Shown piece by piece: positions 11,946 to 23,918 of a stretch of DNA of 64,000 nt; position 1 is the first letter of the stretch, and every line of letters starts with the position of its first letter. Position numbers and translations under genes: made by a program. This stretch comes from Odontesthes bonariensis (Eukaryota > Chordata > Actinopteri > Atheriniformes > Atherinopsidae). The notes under the pieces were generated by a model. It ran no database searches, was not told the DNA's origin, and worked only from the letters and a program-made list of their open reading frames with translations. The stretch spans positions 11,386,275-11,450,274 of the forward strand of contig NC_134517.1 of assembly GCF_027942865.1 (NCBI RefSeq). The letters run 5' to 3'.

Positions 11946-12659
11946 GGGCTAAGCCTAAGTGTGGGAAGACCTCTCACCCATCACTCTTGCTCCCTGATGG
12001 TGTGTGTGGTAGAATACGACTTTATGATAGCCAAAGTGCCCCCCATTGAGAGAGAGGAAACCGTGGAACACTACTACCCGGCACGCCTACCCCCCAAAAT
12101 CCTGTATGTGTGTCTGAGGTCTAGAAATGTCTAAGGTGGATTTAAACTGAAGAGCGGGCAGCCACTGAAACATCTCATGCATAGATCTGCCCCAAAATCC
12201 TATGTGAATGGGTGTGTGAAATGTAAGGGGAGCAAGAGGAGGAGGGGTGTAAGGATGTAAGGAGAAAATAAACGACCGGGAGTAATGAATCTCTAGGAAA
12301 AAACAAGACCCCAACTGGCTACAATAAGCACCCCCGTTCCTTGTGGTCCGCCACCTGGCAGAAAGACTCTGGATCTGCAGAGCCTGAGCCCAGAGCTACA
12401 CCGCATCTCCCTGAAAGCAAGTTAAGTTTGTTATATGTAGATATATTTTTCAGATGTTAACTTATTTTTAAAAAAGTCAGAAAGAAATCCAAAATACTGT
12501 AACTTACTATTACTCAGATTTTGAATAAACAGTTTTGCTTAGACTTAACAGAAAAACATTACATTCATTAAACTTGATTAGAATGCAGGAAATTGCATCT
12601 AAAAAAAATTAATCCCCCCCAGCACCCTCTGGTGAAAATGTGTTCCTGCGTCCCTGCGC
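11946..12659. other. continuation of GC-richer repeat-like DNA; no gene
   Basis: Sequence on this side of the solo LTR resembles the part before it in composition, as expected if the LTR inserted into one older repeat. After about 12420 it turns AT-rich. No coding motif was seen. Confidence 0.4.
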
Positions 12660-13467
12660 CTGAGCTATGGTGGCCGGGGAGTGACAGGTGTTTTCCATCA
12701 CGACCAATTAAGGAGAGGCTTAAAAGGAGTCTGCTGCCACTCCTTCATCGCCAGTGTGGTAACCAATGTTGTATGTCTTGTACTCCCTTGGTCCCTGGCA
12801 TTTTCTCTGAGAATTCTTACGTTTTCCTGTGCTCCTTCCCAGGTTACCTCTGTGCTCCTGTCTCCAGTTTTCTGAACATTGTTCAAGTCATGGTGCTGAG
12901 TTTCCAGTTTCCAAGTTTTCCTCACTTCCGGAGGTTCCTCGCTGGCAGCATCCTGGAGAAGCCCTCCTTAAAGCCTCCTTCCGGTCGCACCTTGCTCACC
13001 CTCCAAGCCACCCTTTTCTCGACCACTATCTCAAACCACCAATAACCTCCTAGATTCAGACCCCACTCATCTCCCCCTGGCGGCAAACCATCAAGTTCTC
13101 TTTGAAGACCCACTCCAGTGTTTCCAGTCCCAGACCGTTCCTCTCCACTATTCTAGTCCTCCAATAAACCATTCTAAATCTACTTCCACCTCCTGAGTGT
13201 GTTCTGCATTTGGGCCAAATCCTTTGAAGTCTTAAAACCATGACAGAACACACTGGCCAAGAAGACCCAGCAGACGCATTTAGGAGAGCTCTTTCAGGTC
13301 AAAAGCAACAACTCCAATCCCATGAGTCCACCCTCCGAGCCCTTTTTGATCAAAAGCAAGGAACCAACCAACAGATCCAACAAATAACTAGACTCCTGCA
13401 AGAATCCCGTGTAAAGACACCTTCCAGCCCATCAGATGGCGCCTCCAGTTCACCGGCCTCACAGTAG
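12660..13467 (+). mobile_element. Ty3/Gypsy fossil: probable 5' LTR and gag start
   Basis: A pyrimidine-rich block with CCAATAAACCATTC near 13160 and an end at AAAACCATGACA (to about 13246) looks like a 5' LTR, though its left edge is uncertain. Directly after it is a gag-like start: DPADAFRRALSGQKQQLQSH and a Gln-rich coiled coil, as in fish Ty3 Gag N-termini. The rest of the element is not here. It is a broken remnant, separate from the solo LTR at 11499. Confidence 0.5.
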
Positions 13468-14205
13468 ATCTTTCTTTCACGCGACTTCAGTTCTCCCAAC
13501 CCGGAAAGGTTTTCTGGATACCTGTCTCTTTCCTCCCAGAATCCACAGTCCAGCCGATCTGACGGCTCCTTCAGTGATGTGCCTGCCCTGATGTGCAACT
13601 TGCTCGTGGTAATACTGCACCAACAATGTAGCAATGTGTCTGTTTTTAGGGATAATTATGATAACTGTATATGGGAACTCTCTGGGTGCATAGAACGTAC
13701 AGAAACCAACCGACAGCAGTTAAAAGTCTGGACAGCACACCCTTTCCTTAACTGTCACATTGCGGGGGATAACAAATCTCTAATTAAAAAAACAGGATAA
13801 TACCCCCACCTTTCCACTTACCGCTCAGGTCACGATCCGCTCGTACGACTTTGAAGCAGAGTATGTCCACACATGAGTCTGGTGTGTTGACGTTCAGCGA
13901 GGACTCAGACAGACGTATCAAACTGCTTTCCTTTTACAGACGTTGGTTCTGCACAAGCGTCTCTTGCTCATCACACTTGTTTAGTAGCGAGTTAGCGTTT
14001 CCCATAATCACAGAGGGCAGAAAAGGCTTGTACCTCCACTGTTGTGCCTCTTTGCCTTTAGTTTTGCTCCAGCTCTGCATCCACAGCACAGCTGTCTTAG
14101 CTCGGTTGGAATTGAATGTTTAATTCCGCATCCAATCCTTGACAGTGCCAACAGTTCTTCTCTTGTGTACACTGCTCTAGTACAGGTAGCAGTGCACACT
14201 GTCAA
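13468..14205 (-). pseudogene. decayed L2/Rex-type LINE 5' coding fragment
   Basis: Minus-strand frames contain IPTELRQLCCGCRAGAKLKA, MGNANSLLNKCDE and VVRADRDLSGKWKGGGI, which line up in order with the start of the intact LINE at 51961-54951 (RRRRGCRAGAK, IMGNVRSLANKLDELL, VRADRDIKSCRKRKGGG). This covers the linker and the beginning of the AP endonuclease. The pieces lie in more than one frame with stops (for example after NQRL) and nothing after the endonuclease start is recognisable. It is an old copy of the same broad LINE group, about 13560-14205 being the surest part. Confidence 0.6.
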
Positions 14206-14391
14206 AAAATTAAAATAGAACGAAATGTAAATAAAAGCAGATCACTAAAAAATCACTAAAAATGTTTAAATAAAAACTAAAAACAAAATTGAGAGCTACA
14301 CAGACTTGCGGCCGATAAGGCACTGGATATCTCCATCTCACATATGTGCAGGTCGAGTTATTATACCAACAGTCACCTGTGACCATGTGAT

Positions 14392-14663
14392 GATAGGGTG
14401 CACGCCCCAATATAACACCTCCACGTCATCACGCAATGCCCCCCCAGGAACAAGTCCTGCCCCCCTGAGAAATGCACTGTCCATACAAAGAAAACTGGCC
14501 AGAAAAAAGGCCACGATTTATTATCTCTGTGTCTTGTATTGAGTTCGTTTTCTGGCCAGTTTTCTTTGGATGGACAGGGCATTTCTCAGGGGGGCAGGAC
14601 TTGTTCCTGGGGGGGGCATTGCGTGATGACATGGAGGTGTTATACTGGGGCGTGCACCCTATC
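14392..14663. repeat. long inverted repeat (hairpin), about 115-bp arms
   Basis: The left arm 14392-14505 begins GATAGGGTGCACGCCCC and ends GAAAACTGGCCAGAAAA; the right arm 14548-14663 is its near-perfect reverse complement, from TTTTCTGGCCAGTTTTC to GGGGCGTGCACCCTATC. The loop is only about 42 bp. Arms match at all but a few bases. This could be a fold-back or MITE-like transposon or a local inverted duplication; no clear target-site duplication was found. Confidence 0.8.
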
Positions 14664-14749
14664 AAAACTGAATGCTGCCAACTCAATTGCTTGGTTTAAT
14701 ATTAGGGAGGCATCTTCTTAGCAGGAAGGAGGGATTAAGTAGGAGAGTA

Positions 14750-17350
14750 ACCCCTGGTCCATCCGGATACCAATGCATACAAATCTGACTCACTGACAGG
14801 GCGTGGAGTTCACCCACTCGCTTTGCTGGCGTAATTGCCAGCAGAAATGCAGTCTTTGCAGATAGCCACCTGAGTTCTGCCTCTCCTATGGGTTCGAATG
14901 GGGGCCGACAATGACCTCAAAACCAACGTCAAGTCCCATGATGGTACCCCAGTTACCCTTGACGGCCTACGCTTCTGTGCGCCCCTCAAGAACTGACTAA
15001 CCAGATAGTGTGAGCCCACTGTCTGGTTGTTCACTATGGCATGTCCACTTGGGCACTGCGCTCTAGCGCCTGCTGAGCAGCTGGCCCACACATGTGACCT
15101 GGAACCACTGGAAGAGAACGGAGAGTACGGCGACACCCTTCCGACAGAGGGGACTGCGCCAGCCAGACTTGGCAGCGTGCCAGTGTCACTGTTGACATCA
15201 ACCTTCTGAGCTCCTTAGACATGAATGCAAAAGTCTGAAGGGATGCATCACTTAGGCTCTGAGCAGAGGGGTCTACACCAGATTCCTGCAGGATCTGAGA
15301 CAGGCCCAGTATAAGGTGGGAAAAGGAATTACCAATACGGCCCATGCGTGCCGCTATATTATAAGTCCTAACAAGGAGATCATCGGTCAGCCTGTACTGA
15401 GGACGGGGACAGCGGGCATCAGGTCTGAGATCCTCATCGGGTGAGACTATCAAAGAAGCAATGGTAGGATCGACTGGGGCCATACGATCCAACCCATAGC
15501 TGCCTGCCTTCTGCATGGCTGCCAAATTCCTGCAATCACTGGTGTAGTGAGACAGTAATTTTGGATCTGCCCAGCAGCGCTGGAGCTCTACAATATAGGG
15601 CTTCAAAGGACGGACTGAGAAGCTACAGGCTGTGGCGTCTGCCTTAAAAAAGAACTCGAAGGAGCTGCTGTGATGGGAGCATCATCCAGCCCCAGGTGTG
15701 TGCCTCTGTGCGCCCCTCAAGAACTGACTAACCAGATAGTGTGAGCCCACTGTCTGGTTGTTCACTCTGGCATGTCCTGCCAAAATGGCCACCACATATA
15801 CCTTTAAGGTTGTTGCACATCTGCCTGCATCCAATAATGACTGCAGGAAATGCAGAATGATGGTCACCGAGCAGTTCTCCGGCACCTCACCCTGCGTCTG
15901 GCACCACTGGGAGAAAAAAAAGCTTCCACCGATTAGCATAGAGTGACCTAGTGGAGGGAGCCCTGGAAGTTAACACAGTGTGGATTACCGACTGGTCACA
16001 GGATGCCAGGAGTGGGTCCTGGCTCCCAATGGCCAGACCCAAAGCTGAAGGCAATCCGGATTCGGATGCCATACGCGTCCCCCCAGCTGAGAGAGAAAGT
16101 CCTTCGAAGGCTTCATGGTTCCCCTTGGAGTAGTTTCAGCAGCACTGGAAACCATGGCCGCCCTGGCCAGTTGGGGGCCACCTTCTGTCACACTCTTTCC
16201 AGCGTCACACGAATGAGCGGAATTGGAGGAAAGGCATATAGAAGGTGGGGTGGCCAAGCATGAGCCAAGGCATCCTGTCCCAGAGGGCTGGTCCCCCCAT
16301 CAGTGAGTACCAAATGGGGGGTAGATTCCTCCAAGGCCTCGGGACTCGACAGCAAGGACTGGATACCTTGATGTTCCTGCCCCTGTGCCACTTGGGATCC
16401 AAGTGAAGTGTGTTGACACAGATTTGAAGGGGCCGTAAGGAAAGGAGACCCAGGGAGATCACCATGGATGCTGTCATTAGCATACCCAGCAGCCTGAAAA
16501 AGAGGCTGTACCGCAATACTCTCATCGACAGTGAGTCGAGAGTCATGCCAAGGTAATCGACTTTCTGACTGGGTGTAAGACTGCTCTTGAAATAATTGAC
16601 TGTGAGGCCCAGCAGCTCATAAAAATATGCGAGGGGCAAATGAGAGACAGAACAGCATCACCTTGAATTGGTACACCCGGCCCTGACAGGGCGAATCTCA
16701 GGAACTGCCTGTTGTGTGGAGCAATAAGCACATGAAAATAGGAATCTTTGAGATCTACTGACACAAACCAGGCCCCCTGTGCCACTGACTGGAGAACGTC
16801 TGCCATCTGCAACATTCAGAATGGCAGGACCTTTAAAAACCTGTTCAGCCCCCGCAGGTCCAGGATCGGGCGGAACCCGCCATCCTTTTTCAGAATCAAA
16901 AAATACACTGAATAAAACCCATTGAACCGTGTATACCTCTCGACAGGCTCAATGGTGTCTTTGTCTAAGAGGGTTGCCAGCTCCCTGCTGAAGGCGAAGG
17001 ATTTTGCGGGATCTCTGACCTGGTTGCCGGTGTCGGAACTGCAGTGTGTATCCCTTGGACAGCGTGGGTACCACCTAAGGATCTGTGGTCTCCCTCTCCC
17101 AGTAGCTGATATGCTGTTGAGAGAAGCGCCCTACACCGGCCTGAGCATCAGCATCACCCCCGGCTCCTAGAGCCTTTAGGTGGGCGACCACCGGGGGCTG
17201 GTCATCTTGGCACCTGAAAAAATTGCTGGGAAGGAGCCCGCCAGCGCTGATCATAATGCCCCCGATATTGAGAGGACCTCAGCGGTGCACCTGGGCGAGC
17301 AGGTGGAATAGAGCGGCTGGGACCAGATGTCAAAAGATCCCTCTGCCTTG
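14750..17350 (-). mobile_element. DIRS-type (tyrosine recombinase) retroelement fossil
   Basis: Several blocks of a DIRS element lie on the minus strand. RT: WFVSVDLKDSYFHVLIAPHN near 16700-16770 and QKVDYLGMTLDS near 16530-16570. Tyrosine recombinase: SLYANRWKLFF and TTLKVYVVAILAGHAR near 15770-15930, with another recombinase piece at 14810-15030 (GVPSWDLTLVLRSLSAP). Gag-like: 15034-15606. DIRS elements integrate through a recombinase and have no ordinary LTRs. The parts are out of the usual order and the element is clearly broken, with multiple breaks. Outer limits are approximate. Confidence 0.75.
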
Positions 17351-18429
17351 GGGCCTAAGATTTTAATTTATGAACAGACTGAGAAATTCCATTTATGCAA
17401 ACAGTAATATGTAAGTGGGTCTTGAAGCAAGTACTCCTCTTTTGGGTGGATAGGACAGGCACAAAGAATATGACTCAGCTGAGCACAGTAGATGGACTCA
17501 TCACACATCAACTTTCTCCTGTGCTCAGCCTGGGTGAAGTGGGCGCTGCATAACTGCATTGGTTCTTCTGGTTGTGGATAGCTAGAAGATGCTATGTTCA
17601 TCAGCCATCCAGGGCAGATCAAACTTTCTTATCTTCATGACTTAGCACAATGATTCCTAACTGGGGGCTTGCCATCCCTGGATAGATGCTCTACTGATGG
17701 ATGCTCATCACAGATGAAACTAAGGAAAATAAGCCAGACCTGTGCAAAACAACAGAAGGACATTCAAAAGTCATATTTTCCCAAAAAATTGCAATAAGCA
17801 ACTGAAACATTTATATTTCTTCAGTGTACACATTTATCCTTATCCATGTTCCACAATATTCCATCCATCATTCAATATTGATATGAGTTTTCTTACTAAG
17901 AGCAATAAAATACACAACCCCTCTGGGACCTCTAGATGGCAATAGGAAGAAATTACAGGAAAAAGTGCTTTGAAATTTCATAGTATATTGTTTCAGTGCA
18001 TAACACAGAAATGCTGTTCTACAATTAGCAGATACTGTATGAATATTTTGCACAATACTTTACTCTTGTTGACAACTTAAAATAATCTCTTTATGCAAAA
18101 CCTTTCAGAGACTGTCCCGGCTAGCCGCCTCAAAGTTACTTGGACCCAAGAGCAGACACTGAAAACAGGGAGTATAAAAGTTAACAAAGTTTATTGGATG
18201 GAGGAGGTGCTTGTAGACTCTCTGAGGTAGGAGAGAGACAATTAGGAAGGGTTCGAATGATGATTATTCCAGATGTAATGGCTGCTTTCATCCTTACAAG
18301 GTCCAGGAGGGAATCCTGAGGCTAATCAAAAACATCTGTGCAAATGTATTATTCAGAAGCTATGATAGAAAAAACTGTACATAGAAGTTTGCTTTGTTTA
18401 CACCTAATGTGGTCAACAGCATGTTATAC
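17351..18429. other. no gene recognised
   Basis: AT-rich DNA without a supported coding frame. At about 18110-18260 a block with TGTCCCGGCTAGCCGCC and a TTTATTGGATGG word looks repeat-like, possibly an LTR scrap, but there is not enough to name it. Confidence 0.4.
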
Positions 18430-19030
18430 AACAGTCCTATCATTCCATAGAATTAAAGAGTTTACTTTTACAATTAAGATATAAACTAAGCAAAAAATAT
18501 TTAATTTTGCTGCTTATAATCTGTCTTTGATCTTGTTACCACAAGATCAAACATCTTGTTTTGTTATAATTTGTAGGATTTTTACAGGTCAGACCCAGTG
18601 ATGAGCAGAAACAAAAAAGTAAAGAGGTAACAGATTTATTTAAGGAGGAACAAAAAGCAGGAATATGCTTGAGGACACACAGATGAGTCCAGGGAATCAC
18701 GGACATGGTGTGTTATCCGTTTAAGGGACATGACCGGTCTGGTGCAGTGCAAAAACTAAGGCTGGTTCTGCCAGAAAACAGCCAACATGCAGTGATATAG
18801 GCAGTAGTGGCTCCAGGTGTCTGTGGCTCTGTGATCCAACACCACTGAATATTCTGTAACAGGCAAGGCTTCTGTTGATAAGCAAGAGAACACACATAAA
18901 TTTGTTCCTGAAAAAAACTCTCAAAAGACAAAAGCTCAAAAACTAAGAAGTTAGGAATTTTATGAAAGTTGTATTTGTTTTTTCCCAAATTGAATGAAAT
19001 GGTAACTTTATGTTAGAAAGTGTCTTAGAT

Positions 19031-19997
19031 TTAACTGTGACTTACAACAAGACCACAGGAGTGTTTTTTAACCTTTGAAGAAGCAAAACTAAAAATTTTC
19101 ATCCGAATTTTAGTCAACTTGAAACCATAAATGAGAGGATTCATAATGGGAGGTATGACAAGAAATTCTATTGCAACAAAGTTTTGAAGGTTTTGAGGTA
19201 ATTTTTTGGAACCAAATCGCATTGTCATGACATCAAAAAGTATAGTCACAAGAAAGGTAATTAAGGATATTAAATGTGGCACACATGTTTGCATGAACTT
19301 TGCCCTGTTTTCTATAGAATTAGCACATGTTTTGATATGATACATGTAGGACCAAAAAATAAAAAAAACCATGAAATACATAGATGATTATTGTTATATT
19401 TGCAACTATGCCATTAATGGTACTTTGTGATGAAAAACAAGCAAGTTCAACGATACTCCAGTTCACACAGAAGAGTCTGGAAATAATTTGGCTGCATAAA
19501 TTCAATCTTGATGTCAGAAAAATATTTGTTGCTATAATGCAGAATGGTGTTAACCAAGAAAAACACACCAACTTTACAACATTTTGCTTTGACATAATAG
19601 AGTGGTACTCCAGTGGGCGACAAATAGCCAGATATCTATCATATGCCATGACTGCAAGAATGGACAGATCGCTGCAGGCAAAAGAGTACATCACCTGAGC
19701 CTGAACAAGACATCCACCATAAGAGATGGCATGAACAGGAGAGAGCAGATCCCACAGAAATTTGGGGTAGAAACCTGTTGTCCCATAAAGTCCATTCATG
19801 CAAAAAGCACACAGCAGAATATACATTGGTTCGTGAAGGCTGTTATCCAAGATAATGAACATAATGAGAGAAACATTTACCAGGATGATAATGCAGTAAC
19901 ACTGCAAGCTGAGAAAAAAGAGAATCGATCTGTAGTTTCTTGTTTCACTTAAAACTGAAAGAAAAAACATTGAAATTACAGATACATTATTCATCAT
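19031..19997 (-). pseudogene. olfactory receptor with one frameshift, paralogue of 9186-10151
   Basis: The first 216 or so residues (from ATG at 19997) align without gaps to the intact OR at 9186-10151: LHEPMYILLCAFCMNGLYG, MAYDRYLAICRPLEYHS and the TM5 start are the same. In TM5, an A-run at 19360-19370 is one base longer than in the paralogue, shifting the frame and giving an early stop at about 19320. The rest (TM5 end to C-terminus, with KFMQTCVPH and PPIMNPLIYGFKL) continues open in the next frame to 19031. All other family motifs are kept, and differences cluster around loop 2/TM5 (VELACFSSQSTINGIVAN). It is a very recent pseudogene or, since the change is in a homopolymer, possibly an assembly error or a segregating null allele. 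Confidence 0.85.
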
Positions 19998-20250
19998 TGT
20001 TAGGAAATGTGTGCCTTTCCTTTGAAGGGGACTCTGCTGTCTACCAGTGTCTGTACTCCTCTCTCTTTTTTATCTGATGTAGACAGCAGTATCACCAGAG
20101 CTGAGATTTTAAACGCAGCCAATCAATGTTCCTTTTTTTTTTTTCCTTTCGGCCCATTGAGCACAGGCTGGAAGTTCGATGTTGTAGAAATTCACTGGTG
20201 ATTCCTTTTTTGGTACGTTGCAGTGTCGTTTGCATTAAATCTGGAAAACT

Positions 20251-22144
20251 AATTCCTAATTTAGGTGTGTGCGCAAGTAAGCCATATTCTTCACTTTCTC
20301 TTATATAATTCTATACATTTTCTCTTGGAATAAATTAAGTAATCTTTAATTTAATTTGATTTAATTTCATTATAAGGTTATACATAAGTGAATGTATCTA
20401 AAGATGTGTCTTTCAGTGAGCCATTCAGATTTGCACAGGAAACTAATGTATCTTTCCAAGGATACCCTGCTAATTTCCTTGTTACCTCTGCCAAGCTTTA
20501 ATTCACATGATGCTGCACCTTGGAAGTTGAAACTTTTTTGATCTTGATTTTTATTTTGTTATTAAACCTCAAGTCTCATCTCAGTTTGTATAGTTTACTT
20601 AATTGAAAAAATAATTGAGCTAATAATGCTCCTCTAGTACATTGCTTAATGTTTTATATTCCATTAAGGAATTTACTTGGTGTTTGTAAACTTTCTATGA
20701 GTCAGAAGTTAGAAATTCTGACATCACATATCAGAGGTCATAGGTCATATATATATTGTCCAAATATGCAACTTACATAGATAGATCTTACTATTTATAC
20801 TGTATTTTGTACTGTGTTACCTGAGAGATATCAACAGCTGAAACCAGCTGTTTATTTTTTTTAAGTAGCTGGACCATATCTGTAGATTGAGTTCATTTTG
20901 CCGCTTTTCGTTGCTCTTTTTCAGTGTTGAAATCGATAGCTTTGTTTCTCCAATCTTTATTCGGCTGCAGGGTAACTTTTGCAGCGTGCTCATCAAAGGT
21001 TGACTCTTAGATATAATTGTTTTCTCACTTTCTTCAACACTGGTGATACTACATTTGTTATCTTCTCAGGTTACTTTTTTTTTTACTGTCTTTTTGTTTC
21101 TTACTGTTCTGATGATTTTGATCTCCCTTATTAAGTCACACTCCATGTTTTCATCTAGCAGCAGCTCGACATTTTTGGGTTTCTTGTTCATGCCAATTCT
21201 AGGGGTGTATCTGTTTGGCAAATGAATTGGAGGAGTCAGATGCTTGATAAGACCTTAAAGGAGAGACTTAAAGAGGTTAATGCATGTTGTATCAACTCAA
21301 GGCTCTGTCTTATTCAGTTTTGTGTGATCCTTAGAATCCACAATTGATCATCCTAAACATGTTGGGAACTTCAGTGTAAAAGTCTTTTCCTATGGTTTAA
21401 TTACAGGCAACAATATTAATTCTGACGTGGAAGAATAAAATCGCAAATGTTAAGTTATGGCTCTGAAAAATGACACCCTTCAACTTTAAATAAGGTTGAG
21501 CCAGAATTTAATAACCTTAGAAACAACCCGTACTAGACGATTCTTTCATTACAAACTATTTATTTCTTACTTTCACCTTTGGCTTTCATTTCCCATTGCA
21601 CACTGTCAGATTCTACTGAGTATGAGGGAGGGAGGGGTTATTATCGTGATATTTTCTGTGTTAGTTTGGCTTATATGTGTTGTAATTTTTCTCTTTTTTT
21701 TCATTAAATGTGTTCTATTGTCCTACATTGCATAACTTTCCCCCTTTCTTTTATTCAAGCAAGTATATTTGACAAAAATGGTGTTACTTGGATACTGAAA
21801 TATGTTTCTGTCATCACTCAGCTCTTATAGTTGCACTAGACAAAAAAGTGCTTTTCTGTCTAGCCTGTAAGTTATTCCTCTTCATATTTAAGACTGAACA
21901 TGATTTATTTGATGTCAGAAGTTGCTGTGAAGTATAAGAAAATAAAGGTAATTTAAAAATGTAATACTAAGACCTCAGATAAATTTCTCTGCTCTTTCTT
22001 CTCTGAATTCTGTAAATATAGCGAATGTTAATAAAAGCACAAGTTACAATAAAGCAAAGTAGGATATTCCAAAATACATATTTAAACATGGTGTGACATC
22101 TGTGTAGATCCATTTTGCCAGCAGGGGAAGTCATTCATCCTTAA
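20251..22144. other. no gene recognised
   Basis: AT-rich spacer between the two OR families. Open frames of 60-80 codons (for example near 21043 and 21496) are rich in Phe, Leu and Ile as expected from AT-rich DNA and have no motif. A T-run lies at 20131-20143. Confidence 0.5.
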
Positions 22145-22439
22145 ATGAGTGCAAGGTCACTTGAAAATGTAAAGAAAGCAGAAGTTTTTTTTTTTGTGTT
22201 ATGTAAATTCATTATCTTCTCTCAACAATTTTCTGACTGACATTGACAAATTCAAGTGTAAGAGGATTTGAAATCTTTAACCTTCAAGGAATTCCAAATT
22301 TTGGCAGGTAAATATAAGTATAGAACCTATTTCTGTTGTTTGTCAAAGTAGCTTGATTGACTCATATTTTTTGTGAATATCTAAACAGCAAAGTTAGCAA
22401 TAAACAGTAAAACTATTTATGCATTTTTTTTGTATATAA

Positions 22440-22685
22440 TAAATTGGAGGCCTTCATCCTCTTTTCATTATTTTTCCTATGTGCAGCCTCATGTTTGGCT
22501 CTTGGCACATGAACACATCTCTTTGCAGGGTTTCCTTTGAATCAGTGACATCTTTTGTGCAAAATGGAATCAGAATAGATGCACAACATAAGTTCTCCAA
22601 AAATCATGGTAAGCATCCTCAATAACATACAAAATATTTTTGTTTTTCCTTCACAAGGGACATTATCTAAAGTTCCCAATTCCAT
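22440..22685 (-). pseudogene. relic of small conserved frame downstream of OR (unit 1)
   Basis: This matches the 89-codon frame at 38335-38604 (start MELGTLDNVP) but one extra base near 22560 shifts the frame after about 45 codons. Because the frame fails here, the open frames in the other units may be chance rather than a gene. Confidence 0.3.
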
Positions 22686-22918
22686 TTTCCCTCAGCCTAA
22701 ATGAATTCATGCTTCGTCGCATTTATTAAGTTGATTTAGAACTCAAGTGTTTTTGTTCCAGAATAATCCAAGAAAGCCTTCTTTAAGTTTCCATCCTCTT
22801 TAATGACACATGTAATAACAGATTCAGATCATAATCAAATCAGAACAAAAATAAATGAACAATGATGTTGAAAATACTTTGTCTCTATCTGATCACTTAC
22901 TCTCAGAAAAAGCTCATG

Positions 22919-23905
22919 TTACTTATTATATACTTTTTTCTGAGGCGTTTTTGCCTTTTTTCTTTGCTTAGGGTTTGAACACAACAACATTCTCAGTATA
23001 GGTTTTCTAATTTCTGGTAACTTTAAGCCATACACAAGAGGGTTCAGAATAGGAGGAATAACAACAAACTCAAGTGACAGAATGACTGCAACAAATGGAT
23101 TCAGCTCCTCCAGGTTAATTCTACTCAGGGCAATGTCACAAAACCCAGCAATAGAATAGTTGACAAAAGTAACAATGTGTGGCAAGCAGCTTTGCATGAC
23201 TTTTCTCTTGAACTCTGAGGAGTGTTTCCTACAAACCAGTAAAATTCTTACATATGTATACAGGACAAAAGCCAGGGACAGAAAGACTGAGCTTATGCTG
23301 AGAAACATGCCAACTAAGTTATTGAGCACAGTAGGGACACATGACAATTTTACAACAGGCCAGTTGGCACAGAATACCTTTGGTATCTTGTTGCCACACA
23401 GTGGAAGTCTGGAGGCCAGATAAACACAGGTTAAAACAGGAAAAGCTGGATAGATCCACGCTAAGGCAAGCAATTGAGTGACCATCCTGGAGCTCATTTT
23501 GTTGTGATAATGTAAAGGTTGGCACACGGCAACATACCGATCATATGCCATTATGCTCAAAATGGTGAGCTCATTTGATGCATAGCTATAGATTACATAA
23601 ATCTGAGTGAAACATGCTGGTCGTGATATTAAATGAGTATCAGATAGAAGGTCTCTTAGAAATCTAAGAAAAAATCCAGCAGAGCCATACAGAGAGTTAA
23701 GCGAGAGACACATGATGAAAATATACATGGGCTCATGTAGACCTTTCTCTCGTGATATTACAACTATGATGACAAGATTGGCAGAGATAATGAAAGCAAA
23801 CACCAAGAAACACACAACAAAGGTTGGGTAACAGTAATTGCCTATGTTCACAAACATTGTGAGGTTAAAATAAGAGGTATTAGAAATGTTTTTCATTGAC
23901 GCCAT
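22919..23905 (-). CDS. olfactory receptor, array copy 1
   Basis: An intact, single coding-exon odorant receptor of 328 residues. Seen: N-glycosylation sites at N6, N9 and N14; TM1 about 27-50; GLHEPMYIFI at 55-64; Cys98; MAYDRYVAVCQPLHYH at 119-134; loop-2 Cys170, Cys179 and Cys189; TM5 about 196-222; KRKVMQSCLPH at 233-243 before TM6; PPILNPLVYGLKL at 284-296; and a Lys-rich tail. The ATG at 23905 (MASMKN) is chosen because it is shared with the other three copies. Diagnostic residues: SYASNEL in TM3, WIYPAFPVL in TM4, LSISSVFLS in TM5, SIAGFCDI in TM6. It shares TM3/TM4 wording with copy 3 and TM5 wording with copy 4. Neighbours are the other array receptors in the same orientation. Fish annotation usually calls such genes 11A1-like; the odorant is unknown. 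Confidence 0.95.
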   Translation of the reverse strand: MASMKNISNTSYFNLTMFVNIGNYCYPTFVVCFLVFAFIISANLVIIVVISREKGLHEPMYIFIMCLSLNSLYGSAGFFLRFLRDLLSDTHLISRPACFTQIYVIYSYASNELTILSIMAYDRYVAVCQPLHYHNKMSSRMVTQLLALAWIYPAFPVLTCVYLASRLPLCGNKIPKVFCANWPVVKLSCVPTVLNNLVGMFLSISSVFLSLAFVLYTYVRILLVCRKHSSEFKRKVMQSCLPHIVTFVNYSIAGFCDIALSRINLEELNPFVAVILSLEFVVIPPILNPLVYGLKLPEIRKPILRMLLCSNPKQRKKAKTPQKKVYNK

Positions 23906-23918
23906 ATACAATGTTAAA

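Noticed and set aside
23160-23423. An 87-codon plus-strand frame recurring in all four array units
   Set aside because: It is also antisense to the OR coding region (TM5-TM6), with changes that follow the OR changes.
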